From contig NZ_WVVV01000001.1 of the NCBI RefSeq assembly GCF_012911015.1, positions 372,001 to 436,000 on the forward strand: a DNA stretch of 64,000 bases. Reading direction: 5' to 3'. The stretch is from Chelativorans sp. ZYF759 (GTDB lineage: Bacteria > Pseudomonadota > Alphaproteobacteria > Rhizobiales > Rhizobiaceae). Each line of letters begins with the position of its first letter. Positions within the stretch are counted from its first letter, which is position 1. The position numbers were made by a program, and so were the translations under genes. This document shows positions 55,055-64,000 of this stretch, one piece after another. The notes beneath the pieces are model-generated. The model had not been told where the DNA came from and made no database searches. It was given only the letters and a program-made list of their open reading frames with translations.

Positions 55055-55543
55055 GTGAGATTCACTTTCATTCCCTTCCTGCTCCTGGCCGTACCCATGG
55101 CCGAGATCGCCGTCTTCGTCATGGTGGGCAGCCAGATCGGCGTGCTTGCCACGTTGGGTCTGGTGGTGGTCACTGCCGTGGCCGGGGCAATTCTCCTGCG
55201 TGTCCAGGGCTTCGGCGTGCTGGAGCGTATCCGCCGGACGCTCGAGGCGGACCAGATCCCGGGCCGCGAACTGGTGCATGGCGTGATGATCATGATCGCC
55301 GGCATTTTGCTGCTTACGCCGGGTTTCGTGACCGACACCTGCGGTTTCCTGCTCTTCGTCCCCGCGATCCGCGACATCGGCTGGCGTTTCGTGCGCGAGC
55401 GCATCGTCGTCCAGACGGTGGGCGCGCGTCATCCCGGTCAGGGGCCGGGACCCAAAACAGGGCCGACGATCGATCTTGACGAGGACGACTATTCCACCAG
55501 CCGCAAGGATCCCAACTCCCCCTGGATCGGCAGGAACGACTGA
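55055..55543 (+). CDS. fxsA: FxsA-family membrane protein
   Basis: Protein of 162 residues with three to four membrane helices in the first ~115 residues (FIPFLLLAVPMAEIAVFVMVG, LATLGLVVVTAVAGAILLRVQG, VMIMIAGILLLTPGFVTDTCGF) and a hydrophilic tail. FxsA affects phage F exclusion in E. coli; its general role is unknown. GTG 55055 is the likely start because the family begins at the first helix. The ribosome site is weak. secB follows 102 bp later. Confidence 0.87.
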   Translation: MRFTFIPFLLLAVPMAEIAVFVMVGSQIGVLATLGLVVVTAVAGAILLRVQGFGVLERIRRTLEADQIPGRELVHGVMIMIAGILLLTPGFVTDTCGFLLFVPAIRDIGWRFVRERIVVQTVGARHPGQGPGPKTGPTIDLDEDDYSTSRKDPNSPWIGRND

Positions 55544-55645
55544 GCCCAGCACGCGTGGCCAAGCTTGTCATGCCCGGCCCACCATGATAGCCAACGCCCC
55601 GATCGAACAGGGCCGAACGGCCACACGGAACGAGGAAATCGCCTG

Positions 55646-56173
55646 ATGGCCAAGGAACCAACCGACAGCAACGCCCCCAATGCAGCAGCACCCAATGGCG
55701 GTCAGCCCAACCAGGCCCAGCCGACGCTCAACGTGCTCGCGCAGTATGTCAAGGATCTCTCCTTCGAGAATCCCGGCGCACCGAATTCACTCAAGACCCG
55801 GGACAAGTCGCCAAACATCAACATCAACGTGAACGTCAACGCCAACCCCATGGTGGACAAGGAATACGACGTCACGCTGGCGCTTAACGCCAAGGCGGAA
55901 GTCGACGGCACGGTGCTGTTCAATGTCGAGCTCGTCTATGGCGGTGTGTTCCGGATCGACGGCTTCCCGCAGGAGCACATGCTCCCGATCCTCTTCATCG
56001 AGTGCCCGCGCCTGCTCTTCCCCTTCGCGCGCCAGATCGTCGGAGAGGCCACACGCCAGGGCGGCTTCCCGCCGCTGATGATCGATCCGATCGATTTTGC
56101 CCAGATGTTCCAGCAGCGCATGGCGCAGGAACAGGCCAAGGCGAAGAGCGGCCCGCAGGTCCAGACCAGCTGA
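55646..56173 (+). CDS. secB: Protein-export chaperone SecB
   Basis: Protein of 175 residues starting [12 protein letters not shown], with a disordered N-terminus and the SecB core ([48 protein letters not shown]). It forms a tetramer that keeps preproteins unfolded and hands them to SecA. GAGG lies 10 nt before the ATG at 55646. It converges with dnaQ, 13 bp away. Confidence 0.97.
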   Translation: MAKEPTDSNAPNAAAPNGGQPNQAQPTLNVLAQYVKDLSFENPGAPNSLKTRDKSPNININVNVNANPMVDKEYDVTLALNAKAEVDGTVLFNVELVYGGVFRIDGFPQEHMLPILFIECPRLLFPFARQIVGEATRQGGFPPLMIDPIDFAQMFQQRMAQEQAKAKSGPQVQTS

Positions 56174-56186
56174 TTCGGGCTTCGGC

Positions 56187-56912
56187 CTACAGGCCCGGTT
56201 CGACGACGGACCGGGCCTCTATTTCGCGCCAGAGCGCCTTTTCCCCGAGCTTTGCCACAAGGGCGGCATGCGCCGCCAGTTCCGCCTCGCTCACGCGTGG
56301 CTGCAGCGGACGCGTGCGCCTGTAGTCCGCGTGGACCATGACGACCTCGTGGTCGCGATCTCCCGCATCCATGTCCTGCACGTCGAGAACCAGCGCGGCC
56401 TGCTTCCCGCCGATCAGCTCGATATAGACTTCCGCGAGCAGTTCGGAATCCAGCAATGCGCCGTGCTTGGTGCGCCGCGAATTGTCGATGCCATAGCGCC
56501 GGCACAGCGCGTCGAGGGAATTGGGGCCCATGGGATGCTTGCGTTTGGCGATGGCCAGCGTGTCCACAACGCGATCCGCCGCGATCAAGGGCAGGCCGAT
56601 GCGCTTCAACTCGGCATTCATGAAGCCCATGTCGAAGGTGGCGTTGTGGGCGACGAGCACCGCGTCGTCGAGAAAAGCCATAAGCTGCGCCACCGTGTCG
56701 GCGAAGGCGGGTTTGTCGGCCAGGAACGCGTCGCTCAGTCCGTGAACCGCCAGAGCTTCGGGATGAACAGGGTAGCCCTGCGGATTGAAATAGGCGTGGA
56801 AGGTGCGCCCGGTGGGAAACCGGTTCACCAGTTCCACGCCGCCGAACTCGATGATCCGATCGCGGCCGTTATCCAGGCCCGTGGTCTCGGTATCGAAAAT
56901 GATCTCGCGCAT
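56187..56912 (-). CDS. dnaQ: DNA polymerase III epsilon subunit
   Basis: Protein of 241 residues with a DEDDh 3'-5' exonuclease domain: Exo I FDTETTGLD (Asp7, Glu9), Exo II HNATFDMGFMN, Exo III HGALLDSELLAEVY. It proofreads replication as part of the polymerase III core. The start at 56912 gives MREIIFDTETTG, the family N-terminus. coaE ends 56 bp upstream on the same strand. Confidence 0.96.
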   Translation of the reverse strand: MREIIFDTETTGLDNGRDRIIEFGGVELVNRFPTGRTFHAYFNPQGYPVHPEALAVHGLSDAFLADKPAFADTVAQLMAFLDDAVLVAHNATFDMGFMNAELKRIGLPLIAADRVVDTLAIAKRKHPMGPNSLDALCRRYGIDNSRRTKHGALLDSELLAEVYIELIGGKQAALVLDVQDMDAGDRDHEVVMVHADYRRTRPLQPRVSEAELAAHAALVAKLGEKALWREIEARSVVEPGL

Positions 56913-56968
56913 CGAATCGCCTCCTGCGGCGGCCATCCTGTCCCTTTCGGCCTGGTCGGCTCAAGGGG

Positions 56969-57562
56969 TCAGTGGGCCGATCCCCCGCGCAATTCGGCCA
57001 GGATCTCCCGGACACGCTTTCGCGCGGCCTCGATTCCGAGACTCGTGTCGACGAGAAAATCCGCCCGTGCGCGCTTTTGCGCATCCGGAACCTGGCGCGC
57101 CAGGATCGCCTCGAACTTTTCCGCCGTCATGCCCGGCCGCGCCAGCACGCGTTCGCGCTGAACATCGGCCGGCGCCGTCACGACGACGATGCGGTCGACG
57201 CGGTCGGTGCCGCCCGTCTCGAACAGAAGCGGGATGTCGAGGAGCACGATCTGCTCGCCCCTTTTGCGCGCCGCGTCCAGGAATGCGTCGGCATCCTCGC
57301 GCACCAGCGGATGGATGATGGCTTCGAGCCGCCGCAGTTTCTCGGGATGGCCGAGAACCTTCTGAGCGAGGAGAGGCCGGTCCACCGCGCCATCGACAAG
57401 GGTGCCGGGAAAGGCGGCCTCGATCAGCGGCGCTGCCGGCCCTGCATAGATCCGGTGCACCGCCTCATCGGAATCGTGAACCGGAACACCCTCCTCGCTG
57501 AACATGGCCGCGGTGGTGCTCTTGCCCATGCCGATCGACCCGGTCAGACCCAGAATGATCAT
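56969..57562 (-). CDS. coaE: Dephospho-CoA kinase
   Basis: Protein of 197 residues with P-loop [17 protein letters not shown] and the CoaE stretch [16 protein letters not shown]. It phosphorylates the 3' hydroxyl of dephospho-CoA, the last step of coenzyme A synthesis; the first-step kinase CoaA is also in this window. The ATG overlaps the aroE stop by 4 bp. Confidence 0.96.
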   Translation of the reverse strand: MIILGLTGSIGMGKSTTAAMFSEEGVPVHDSDEAVHRIYAGPAAPLIEAAFPGTLVDGAVDRPLLAQKVLGHPEKLRRLEAIIHPLVREDADAFLDAARKRGEQIVLLDIPLLFETGGTDRVDRIVVVTAPADVQRERVLARPGMTAEKFEAILARQVPDAQKRARADFLVDTSLGIEAARKRVREILAELRGGSAH

Positions 57563-58401
57563 GCCGCCGCTCCGAGATCGTCGACGATGATCCGGCGAAG
57601 TTCGGCGGTGACGCTCGGCCGGACGCCGAACAGGCGTTCAAACGTGGGAACGGCCTGGTGCAGCAGCATCCCCAGCCCGTCCACGGTGGCAAAGCCCCGT
57701 TGCGCGGCGGCGCGCAGAAGCGGTGTCCTGAGCGGGGCGTAGACGATGTCGGCAACCACGGCATTCCGGTCAAGCAGGTCGAATTGGATCTCCGGAAACG
57801 CGCTTGCCCCCATGCCGAGAGAGGTGGTGTTTACCAGGAGATCGGTGCCTTCCAGGCATTCTTCCAGACGGTCCCACGTCGCGGGCTGGATGGCGGAACC
57901 GAAGCGCTGGGCCAGAGTTTCAGCCCGCGCAAGCGTTCGGTTGACCAGCGCTATCCGGCCGTAGCCGGCGTCGATCAAGGCATGCAGGATCGCGCGGGCG
58001 CCGCCGCCGGCTCCCAGCACGCAGGCCTGTTTTCCCGCACGCCAGCCGGCGGCCTGGTCATCGAGATTGGCAGCAAATCCATAGGCGTCTGTATTCGTGG
58101 CAAGGAGTTCGCCATTTGCGATCCAGACCATGTTGACGGCCCCGATCGCCTCGGCGGCCGCGTCGCGGTTCCGGATCGCCGCGAAAGCCGCCTCCTTGTG
58201 AGGCAGCGTGACATTGCCGCCCGCAAATCCGTTGTCGGCGAGACTGGCCAGGAAGCTTGAGAAGGCGTCGGGCGCCACATCGATGCGCTCATAGCTGCCA
58301 GCGATACCGTATTGCTTCAGCCAGTGGCCGTGGATCAGCGGCGAGCGGGAATGGGCGATAGGATGGCCCACGACGAAGGCTCTCGGTCCCGAATCAGCCA
58401 T
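57559..58401 (-). CDS. aroE: Shikimate dehydrogenase
   Basis: Protein of 280 residues with substrate motif HSRSPLIHG, the catalytic Lys in [10 protein letters not shown], and an NADP-binding Rossmann segment [11 protein letters not shown] with NRTLARAE. It reduces 3-dehydroshikimate on the way to chorismate. The start is ATG 58401, overlapping the maf stop by 8 bp; TTG 58404 is an alternative. The order maf-aroE-coaE-dnaQ is conserved in alphaproteobacteria. Confidence 0.96.
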   Translation of the reverse strand: MADSGPRAFVVGHPIAHSRSPLIHGHWLKQYGIAGSYERIDVAPDAFSSFLASLADNGFAGGNVTLPHKEAAFAAIRNRDAAAEAIGAVNMVWIANGELLATNTDAYGFAANLDDQAAGWRAGKQACVLGAGGGARAILHALIDAGYGRIALVNRTLARAETLAQRFGSAIQPATWDRLEECLEGTDLLVNTTSLGMGASAFPEIQFDLLDRNAVVADIVYAPLRTPLLRAAAQRGFATVDGLGMLLHQAVPTFERLFGVRPSVTAELRRIIVDDLGAAA

Positions 58402-58993
58402 CAATCACGCCTTCCTGGCGCAGGAAGGCCAGCAGCGGCAGCAGCGGCAAACCCACGATGGTGAAATGACTGCCTTCGATGCGGTCGAACAGCTGAACGC
58501 CTTCTCCCTCCACCTGATAGGCGCCGACCGATGAAAGCGCCCTCGCGCCCACTTTCGCAAGATGCCGGCCCACGAAGGCGGGATCGAGCTTTCTCACCGT
58601 CATGCGGGCGGTCGAAACATGGCGCCAGACAGCTGCGCCGTCGCGCGCCGCGACCACGGCGCTGTGAAGTTCGTGCGTCTTGCCAGATAGCGCCAGAAGT
58701 CGCCTGCGCGCCGCTTCCATGTCCTCAGGCTTGTGAAGTACCTCGCCATCCAGCGAAAGCGTCTGGTCGCAGCCAATGACGAGCCGGCCCGGATGACGTT
58801 CGGACACCTCGATCGCCTTCGCCTCCGCCAGGATCGTCGCAATATCCTCCAGCGCCAGACCGCTGCCCTCGATACCAGCCTCGACTGCGCGTTCATCGAT
58901 CTCGGGTTTCGCTGTCGCGAACTGGAGTCCGGCACTTTCGAGCATGTCGCGTCGAAACGGACTGGTCGAAGCGAGTATGAACGTTTCCGGCAT
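58394..58993 (-). CDS. maf: Maf-family nucleoside triphosphate pyrophosphatase
   Basis: Protein of 199 residues with the Maf signature [17 protein letters not shown], the conserved [10 protein letters not shown] and [11 protein letters not shown]. Maf proteins hydrolyse modified or canonical NTPs to monophosphates and can affect septation. The start [10 protein letters not shown] at 58993 is the family start; upstream in-frame sequence overlaps ppsR. It lies 26 bp after the ppsR stop. Confidence 0.95.
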   Translation of the reverse strand: MPETFILASTSPFRRDMLESAGLQFATAKPEIDERAVEAGIEGSGLALEDIATILAEAKAIEVSERHPGRLVIGCDQTLSLDGEVLHKPEDMEAARRRLLALSGKTHELHSAVVAARDGAAVWRHVSTARMTVRKLDPAFVGRHLAKVGARALSSVGAYQVEGEGVQLFDRIEGSHFTIVGLPLLPLLAFLRQEGVIDG

Positions 58994-59019
58994 CTGGCTG
59001 TCTCTGTCTTGGTCTCTTG

Positions 59020-59832
59020 TCAGAATTTCTTGCCGCGCAGGGCGAGGATCGCTGCCGCCGTCTCTTCGATCGAGCGGCGACTCACATCGATGGTGGGCCA
59101 GCCGTGCCGCTTGCACAAGGTTCGCGCATAGGTGAGCTCCTGAAGGATCGTCGCGCGATCGACATAGGAACCCCCGTCATAGCCCGCGCCGAGTACCCTG
59201 TTCTCACGCACCTGGGAGATGCGCTCCGCCGAAGCGACCAGGCACACGATCAGCGGCTTCTTCGCCGAAAGCAGTGCTTCGGGCAAGGGCACGTCCAGCA
59301 CGAGCGGGATGTTGGCGGTCTTTATGCCGCGATTGGCCAGATAGATGCTCGTCGGCGTCTTCGAGGTTCTGGAGATGCCGATAAGCACGATGTCGGCCTG
59401 GTCGGCGTCGTCGGCGAGTTGCCCGTCATCGTGCTCCATCGTGAAATTCAGCGCCTCGATGCGCCGGAAATACTCCGCGTCGAGTGCGTGCTGGGCCCCG
59501 ACACGGCGGCCCGCCGGTGTGCCCAGATAGGACTGGAAGACGGCAAGCACCGGCTCGATCACCGACACATAGGGCAGGCCAAGGGCGGCGCAGCGTTCAT
59601 CGATCTTCTGGGCAAGGTCCTGGTCCACGATCGTGTAGAGAACGATGCCCGGAGCCTCCTCGATATCCTCGAATACCTTCATCAATTGCCGTTCGGTACG
59701 GATGAGCGGGTAGATGTGTTCGATGGCCCGTGCGTCCTTGTACTGGGCCGCGGCCGCACGCCCGGCCGCCAATAGGGTCTCGCCCGTCGCGTCCGAAATA
59801 AGATGCAGATGGAAGAAGCTTGGGCTGTTCAC
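59020..59832 (-). CDS. ppsR: PEP synthase regulatory kinase/phosphorylase (DUF299)
   Basis: Protein of 270 residues from GTG 59832, with the family N-terminus [21 protein letters not shown] and a P-loop-like [18 protein letters not shown]299 proteins are bifunctional ADP-dependent kinase/phosphorylases of PEP synthase or pyruvate phosphate dikinase. The frame is open upstream to ATG 59994, but those 54 residues resemble no family member and cover a DnaA box, so the shorter start is preferred. In alphaproteobacteria this gene borders the origin opposite hemE. Confidence 0.92.
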   Translation of the reverse strand: MNSPSFFHLHLISDATGETLLAAGRAAAAQYKDARAIEHIYPLIRTERQLMKVFEDIEEAPGIVLYTIVDQDLAQKIDERCAALGLPYVSVIEPVLAVFQSYLGTPAGRRVGAQHALDAEYFRRIEALNFTMEHDDGQLADDADQADIVLIGISRTSKTPTSIYLANRGIKTANIPLVLDVPLPEALLSAKKPLIVCLVASAERISQVRENRVLGAGYDGGSYVDRATILQELTYARTLCKRHGWPTIDVSRRSIEETAAAILALRGKKF

Positions 59833-60233
59833 ACGATAATCCCGGGGGGTGTGGGTGACGGTGGATAACTCGGCCTTCGGGTAAGCGCCATTCGCAAGCC
59901 AATGTATCAGATGGCGATTCGTCCACAATTCGCGCTGCGGGGAGATGGATTGTGCCCTGTGAAGAATTGTGGGGTCTGGGGTGGTTGACGCCACCGCCCG
60001 GGTTTGCGGCGGGAAATGATGTGTTCTCCAGAACTCTGATTCATAAATGTTTTTTGGCTTAATCCCCGCAATTCAGCTTTTCCTTTGCACAGCAGGTCTC
60101 AAGCAATATGTTGGCCCGAATGTCAGGCGCTGTTGGGGAGAAAGGGCAACCATCGATTCCAACAGACTCATAGAATCAGAATAAGATTCAATAGGCTCTC
60201 TTTTAGTATTTAAGAACGGGATAGAGGTGAGGG
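59833..60233. other. oriC: Putative chromosomal replication origin (oriC)
   Basis: A 401-bp non-coding gap between ppsR (minus) and hemE (plus), the same flanks as the experimentally defined origins of Caulobacter and rhizobia. It contains a near-consensus DnaA box GGTGGATAA (59860-59868, 8 of 9) and a weaker one TCGTCCACA (59919-59927). GANTC methylation sites lie at 60038, 60155, 60165, 60173 and 60185. The stretch 60168-60217 is AT-rich (about 72 percent), a candidate unwinding element. TTAA half-sites at 60059 and 60210 are possible CtrA relics. Genes on both sides point outward. Confidence 0.8.
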
Positions 60234-61271
60234 ATGGCCCCGGAACGGATCATGCTCGATGTGCTCAGGGGCGCCAAGCGAACCCCTCCTCCGATATGGC
60301 TGATGCGCCAGGCGGGGCGTTATCTTCCCGAGTATCGCGAGATGCGGAAGACGGCAGGGAGCTTTCTCGACCTTTGCTACAATCCCGATTTTGCGGTGGA
60401 GGTGACGCTACAGCCCATCCGACGTTTCGGCTTTGACGCGTCGATTCTCTTTTCCGACATACTGGTCGTACCCCATGCGCTGGGGCGCAAGCTGGAATTC
60501 CACGAGGGGCGGGGCCCGATCATGGAGCCAATCGACCTTTCGCAGGTCGACCGGCTCGACGGTGAAGGTTTCCACGAACATCTGGAGCCCGTTTACGAGA
60601 CCGTCAGGCGGCTGCGTGCCGAACTGCCGGCGGAAACCACGCTACTCGGCTTCTGCGGTGCTCCGTGGACCGTCGCAACCTACATGATAGCGGGTCACGG
60701 AACGCCCGATCAGGCACCGGCGCGGCTTGCGACCTTTCGCCAGCCCGCGGAGATGACCCGGCTCCTCGATCTGGTGGCCGAACAATCTGCCGAGTATCTG
60801 ATCCGCCAGATCGATGCCGGCGCGGATGCGGTCCAGATTTTCGACTCTTGGTCCGGCGTGCTCGATGAAGCGGCTTTTGAAACTTGCTGCATCGAGCCGG
60901 TGCGCAAAATTGTCGAACGCGTGCGAGCGGTGCATCCCGACACGCCGATCATCGGCTTTCCCAAGGGGGCGGGAAGCCTCTACGACAGCTATCGCGCGAA
61001 GACCGGGGTTACCGCCCTCGGGCTCGACTGGTCGGTTCCGCTGAGCCAGGCGCGCAAGCTCCAGGCCCAGGGTGCGGTGCAGGGCAATCTCGATCCATTG
61101 CGGCTGGTTGCCGGCGGCAGGGCGCTTGAGGAAGGTATCGACCGGATTCTGGAAGGTCTCGGCGATGGTCCCTTGATCTTCAATCTCGGTCACGGCATTA
61201 CGCCTCAGGCGCCGATCGCCCATGTGGAGGCGATGATCGCGCGCGTCCGCAACGCCTCGGGACGCGGCTAG
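60234..61271 (+). CDS. hemE: Uroporphyrinogen decarboxylase
   Basis: Protein of 345 residues with the N-terminal signature [20 protein letters not shown] and the substrate-cleft [13 protein letters not shown]. It decarboxylates uroporphyrinogen III to coproporphyrinogen III in haem synthesis. GAGGTGAGG precedes the ATG. It is the first gene right of the putative origin, so its promoter must lie within or overlap the origin region. Confidence 0.97.
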   Translation: MAPERIMLDVLRGAKRTPPPIWLMRQAGRYLPEYREMRKTAGSFLDLCYNPDFAVEVTLQPIRRFGFDASILFSDILVVPHALGRKLEFHEGRGPIMEPIDLSQVDRLDGEGFHEHLEPVYETVRRLRAELPAETTLLGFCGAPWTVATYMIAGHGTPDQAPARLATFRQPAEMTRLLDLVAEQSAEYLIRQIDAGADAVQIFDSWSGVLDEAAFETCCIEPVRKIVERVRAVHPDTPIIGFPKGAGSLYDSYRAKTGVTALGLDWSVPLSQARKLQAQGAVQGNLDPLRLVAGGRALEEGIDRILEGLGDGPLIFNLGHGITPQAPIAHVEAMIARVRNASGRG

Positions 61272-61309
61272 CGCGTCAGGCCGTTATCCGCGAGAAGGTG
61301 AGACCGACA

Positions 61310-61801
61310 ATGCGCATCGCGATCCTGGCCGCTTTCGCTGTTTTGGCTGCCGTGGTGTTCGCCATCCTGCCCGATGGCTTCTACCTGTGGGCCAAGGTGA
61401 TGCACATCGTCTCGGTGATCGCATGGATGGCCGCGATGCTCTATCTGCCGCGGCTCTTCGTCTATCATTCGGAGGCCGGTCCGGGATCACCCCAGGGCGA
61501 GACGTTCAAGATCATGGAAAGGCGGCTTTTGCGGGCCATCATGACACCGGCCATGCTCTCGACCTGGTATTTCGGGCTCTGGCTGGCCTGGTCGGGTTTC
61601 GGCTTCATGGGCGGCTGGCTGCATGCCAAGATCGCCGCAGTCCTTGTGCTGTCGGGCATGCATGGCTATTTCGCAGGGGCGGTTCGACGGTTCGCCGAGG
61701 ATCGCGAGACGCGGTCGTCACGGCACTGGCGCGTGCTCAACGAGCTTCCGGCGGTTCTCATGGTCGTCATCGTGATCCTGGTGGTGATCAAACCCTGGTG
61801 A
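61310..61801 (+). CDS. hemJ: Protoporphyrinogen IX oxidase HemJ
   Basis: Protein of 163 residues with four membrane helices and the HemJ pattern LWAKVMHIVSVIAWMAAMLYLPRLFVYH, LHAKIAAVLVLSGMHGY and RVLNELPAVLMVVIVILVV; the two HisxxxW/H regions match haem ligands of the family. It oxidises protoporphyrinogen IX in bacteria lacking HemG or HemY. ATG 61310 is preferred; GTG 61298 would add four residues. hemH, often found between hemE and hemJ in other bacteria, is absent here. Confidence 0.92.
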   Translation: MRIAILAAFAVLAAVVFAILPDGFYLWAKVMHIVSVIAWMAAMLYLPRLFVYHSEAGPGSPQGETFKIMERRLLRAIMTPAMLSTWYFGLWLAWSGFGFMGGWLHAKIAAVLVLSGMHGYFAGAVRRFAEDRETRSSRHWRVLNELPAVLMVVIVILVVIKPW

Positions 61802-61841
61802 GCAGCTGGCGCGCCAAATCATCTTGCGCTGCGCCGAACCT

Positions 61842-61860
61842 GACGCTAAAAGGCGTCTTT
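61842..61860 (+). terminator. Weak possible terminator after hemJ
   Basis: Stem GACGC (61842-61846) / GCGTC (61853-61857) with a 6-nt loop and a short TTT tail, 40 bp after the hemJ stop. The stem has only 5 bp, so termination would be inefficient. The rest of the 157-bp gap to rho shows no gene and presumably holds the rho promoter and autoregulatory leader. Confidence 0.35.
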
Positions 61861-61958
61861 CCCTTCCCGACCGGTGACGCTTTCCTTCCTGGCCGCAGCC
61901 GACAGCGCCCGCCACCGCCGATCCTTCACATACCAATCACGCGCCCCGAGGGCAGACC

Positions 61959-63224
61959 ATGCAGGAAATGAAACTCCAGGACCTCAAGAGCAAGAGTCCG
62001 ACCGACTTGATCGGATTCGCCGAATCGCTCGAGGTCGAGAATGCGAGCATCATGCGCAAGCAGGAGCTCATGTTCGCCATCCTCAAGAAACTCTCGATGC
62101 AGGACATCGAGATCATCGGGGAAGGCGTGGTCGAAGTCTTGCAGGACGGGTTCGGCTTCCTTCGCTCGGCGAGCGCCAATTATCTGCCGGGGCCGGACGA
62201 CATCTACATCTCGCCCTCGCAGATACGCCGATTCTCGCTGAAGACCGGCGATACCGTCGAAGGGCCGATCCGCAGCCCCAAGGATGGCGAGCGCTATTTT
62301 GCCCTTCTGAAGGTCAACACGATCAATTTCGACGATCCGGACAAGATCCGGCACAAGATCCATTTCGACAATCTGACGCCGCTCTATCCAGACTCGCGGC
62401 TCAAGATGGAGACGGAAAACCCGACCGGCAAGGACCTTTCGGCACGTGTCATCGACCTCGTCGCGCCCCTGGGCAAGGGACAGCGCGGGTTGATCGTGGC
62501 GCCGCCCCGCACCGGTAAGACCGTTCTACTGCAGAACATCGCTCATTCTGTCGCGACGAATCACCCGGAAGCCTATCTGATCGTGCTCCTTATCGACGAG
62601 CGGCCGGAAGAGGTCACCGACATGCAGCGCTCGGTGAAGGGCGAGGTTGTGTCCTCGACCTTCGACGAACCGGCCGTGCGCCACGTGCAGGTTGCCGAGA
62701 TGGTTATCGAGAAGGCCAAGCGCCTGGTCGAGCATGGACGCGACGTGGTGATACTGCTCGATTCCATCACCCGTCTCGGGCGCGCCTACAACACGGTCGT
62801 GCCGTCCTCGGGCAAGGTGCTCACCGGTGGTGTCGACGCCAACGCGCTGCAGCGGCCCAAGCGCTTCTTCGGTGCGGCCCGCAACATCGAGGAAGGCGGT
62901 TCGCTGACCATCATCGCAACCGCGCTGATCGACACAGGCAGCCGCATGGACGAGGTCATCTTCGAGGAGTTCAAGGGTACGGGCAATTCCGAGATCGTGC
63001 TCGACCGCAAGGTGGCCGACAAGCGCATCTTCCCTTCGATGGACATCCTGAAATCGGGCACCCGCAAGGAAGACCTGCTGGTTCAGCGCCAGGATCTCCA
63101 GAAGATTTTCGTTCTGCGGCGCATCCTGGCCCCCATGGGCACCACGGACGCGATCGAATTCCTCATCGACAAGCTGCGTCAGACGAAGACCAATTCAGAC
63201 TTCTTCGATTCGATGAACACATAG
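61959..63224 (+). CDS. rho: Transcription termination factor Rho
   Basis: Protein of 421 residues. The N-terminal helix bundle ([19 protein letters not shown]) is followed by the cold-shock-like RNA-binding domain ([22 protein letters not shown]) and the RecA-type motor with Walker A ([12 protein letters not shown]) and Walker B ([16 protein letters not shown]). It is a hexameric helicase that ends transcription at rut sites. Length and domains are standard. It precedes mnmE, as in other alphaproteobacteria. Confidence 0.97.
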   Translation: MQEMKLQDLKSKSPTDLIGFAESLEVENASIMRKQELMFAILKKLSMQDIEIIGEGVVEVLQDGFGFLRSASANYLPGPDDIYISPSQIRRFSLKTGDTVEGPIRSPKDGERYFALLKVNTINFDDPDKIRHKIHFDNLTPLYPDSRLKMETENPTGKDLSARVIDLVAPLGKGQRGLIVAPPRTGKTVLLQNIAHSVATNHPEAYLIVLLIDERPEEVTDMQRSVKGEVVSSTFDEPAVRHVQVAEMVIEKAKRLVEHGRDVVILLDSITRLGRAYNTVVPSSGKVLTGGVDANALQRPKRFFGAARNIEEGGSLTIIATALIDTGSRMDEVIFEEFKGTGNSEIVLDRKVADKRIFPSMDILKSGTRKEDLLVQRQDLQKIFVLRRILAPMGTTDAIEFLIDKLRQTKTNSDFFDSMNT

Positions 63225-63310
63225 GCCTGAGCCTTCCGATTCGCAGGCGTAATGAATTCGCCTCGATTCGGATGTGAAACGATGTCGGGCTCACCGAGGG
63301 CCCAACAGCC

Positions 63311-64000
63311 ATGACGTCTCGCGACACCATCTTTGCGCTTTCCAGCGGCAGCCTCCCTTCGGGCGTGGCGGTAATCCGCCTGTCGGGTCCGGGGACCGAG
63401 GCCGCCTTGAAAGCGCTGGCGGGATCGCTGCCGCCCCCGCGGCAGCTCGCCCTGAGAACCCTGACCGCTCCCGACGGTGATTTTCTGGACCGTGGCCTCG
63501 TTGTCTGCTTCCCCGGCCCGTTGAGCTTTACCGGTGAGGATTGTGGCGAAGTTCACGTCCACGGCGGACGCGCCGTCGTCGCCGCTATTCTCAAAACCCT
63601 GGTTGACATGCACGGCCTGAGGCCGGCGGAGGCGGGCGAGTTCACCCGACGCGCGTTCCTCCACGGGAAGCTCGATCTCACGCGTGCGGAAGGCCTTGCC
63701 GATCTTATCGAGGCGGAAACGGAAACCGAAAGACGGCTTGCCGCGGCCACCAGCGGCGGCGTGCTCGAGGGCCTCTACTCGCAATGGCGCCGCCAATTGA
63801 TCGAAGCCCGCGCCATGCTCGAGGCCGACCTCGACTTCTCGGACGAATCGGATGTTCCGGGCAGCGTCGCTGACCAGGCTGGGCCACGGATTTCGGCGAT
63901 GCTGCAGGATATTCGCCGGCATATCTCCGGCTTTCGGGCGGCGGAAATGATCCGTGACGGGTATCGCGTCGTGATTCTTGGGGCGCCGAACGCGGGCAAG
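63311..64000 (+). CDS. mnmE: tRNA modification GTPase MnmE, N-terminal part (3' end outside window)
   Basis: The frame opens at ATG 63311 (MTSRDTIFALSSG, GAGGG about 10 nt upstream) and runs to the right edge, giving 230 residues. The N-terminal tetrahydrofolate-binding domain is complete (SGVAVIRLSGPGTE, GPLSFTGEDCGEVHVHGG, EFTRRAFLHGKLDLTRAEGLADLI). The helical domain follows, and the window ends inside the G1 motif (GAPNAGK). With MnmG it installs the cmnm5U34 modification on tRNA. Confidence 0.95.
   Translation, partial: MTSRDTIFALSSGSLPSGVAVIRLSGPGTEAALKALAGSLPPPRQLALRTLTAPDGDFLDRGLVVCFPGPLSFTGEDCGEVHVHGGRAVVAAILKTLVDMHGLRPAEAGEFTRRAFLHGKLDLTRAEGLADLIEAETETERRLAAATSGGVLEGLYSQWRRQLIEARAMLEADLDFSDESDVPGSVADQAGPRISAMLQDIRRHISGFRAAEMIRDGYRVVILGAPNAGK

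Noticed and set aside
55041-55058. Tiny leader frame MVNPA overlapping the fxsA GTG
   Set aside because: The five-codon frame ends in a TGA overlapping the GTG, but has no clear ribosome site and could easily be chance.
60059-60213. Full CtrA boxes (TTAA-N7-TTAA) in the putative origin
   Set aside because: Only isolated TTAA half-sites at 60059 and 60210 were found; no pair has the required spacing.
63225-63310. Terminator between rho and mnmE
   Set aside because: The CCGATTCG...CGATTCGG similarity gives only an imperfect stem with no T-run.
1-64000. CRISPR arrays, tRNA or rRNA genes, insertion sequences, prophage
   Set aside because: No direct-repeat arrays, tRNA-like cloverleaf sequence with CCA context, transposase or phage structural genes were seen on reading both strands. 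Non-coding gaps are short and mostly accounted for.

Overview
This 64 kb window is ordinary chromosomal DNA from an alphaproteobacterium of the order Hyphomicrobiales (Rhizobiales). It is GC-rich and densely coded, with many ATGA, GTGA and TGATG start/stop overlaps. I saw no tRNA, rRNA, insertion sequence, prophage or CRISPR array. The order-level assignment rests on gene content and order: chvG-hprK-ptsA-ptsH-ahcY-divL-tsaE/amgK-murU-addB-addA-trxA-folC-accD-trpA; rpoN-hpf-ptsN; hisB-DUF2628-hisH-hisA-hisF-hisE-coaA; hslV-hslU-xre-smr-mltA-tim44-fxsA-secB-dnaQ-coaE-aroE-maf-ppsR-hemE-hemJ-rho-mnmE. Genus cannot be told from the sequence alone.

Region 1-8.9 kb holds envelope-stress and PTS signalling (ChvG, truncated HprK, EIIA, HPr), S-adenosylhomocysteinase, the cell-cycle pseudokinase DivL with tyrosine in place of the phospho-acceptor histidine, and a TsaE/AmgK fusion with MurU for tRNA modification and MurNAc recycling. 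8.9-19.1 kb carries AddAB recombination enzymes, thioredoxin, FolC, AccD and TrpA. trpB and trpF, usually upstream of trpA, are absent; two 35-codon membrane or lipoprotein genes and a polyamine-type ABC transporter (PotABCD-like) occupy the place. 24-32.6 kb has a transglutaminase-like cysteine proteinase, ComM, GshB, a GtrA/GT2/GT-C membrane-glycan group and a GGDEF-EAL protein.

32.7-42.5 kb has rpoN-hpf-ptsN, a small heat-shock protein pair with a good sigma-32-type promoter, nucleoside/ribose salvage genes, an alkylation-repair and ribosome-rescue cluster (Ada-like, ArfB, AlkB) and a second GT-C-like membrane protein. 42.6-48.2 kb is a histidine operon on the minus strand with a ClbS/DfsB-family gene and a DUF1330 gene inside it. 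48.3-59.8 kb contains hslV/hslU, cell-wall, secretion and housekeeping genes.

The 401-bp gap between ppsR (minus) and hemE (plus), 59833-60233, is the most likely chromosomal replication origin. It has the alphaproteobacterial hemE context, a near-perfect DnaA box, an AT-rich stretch, five GANTC (CcrM) sites within 152 bp, and genes pointing away on both sides. I found no clearly new multi-gene system. The items most worth checking are the origin, the two micro-genes, the 41-nt palindrome at 52014, the sigma-32 promoter and the local rearrangements.
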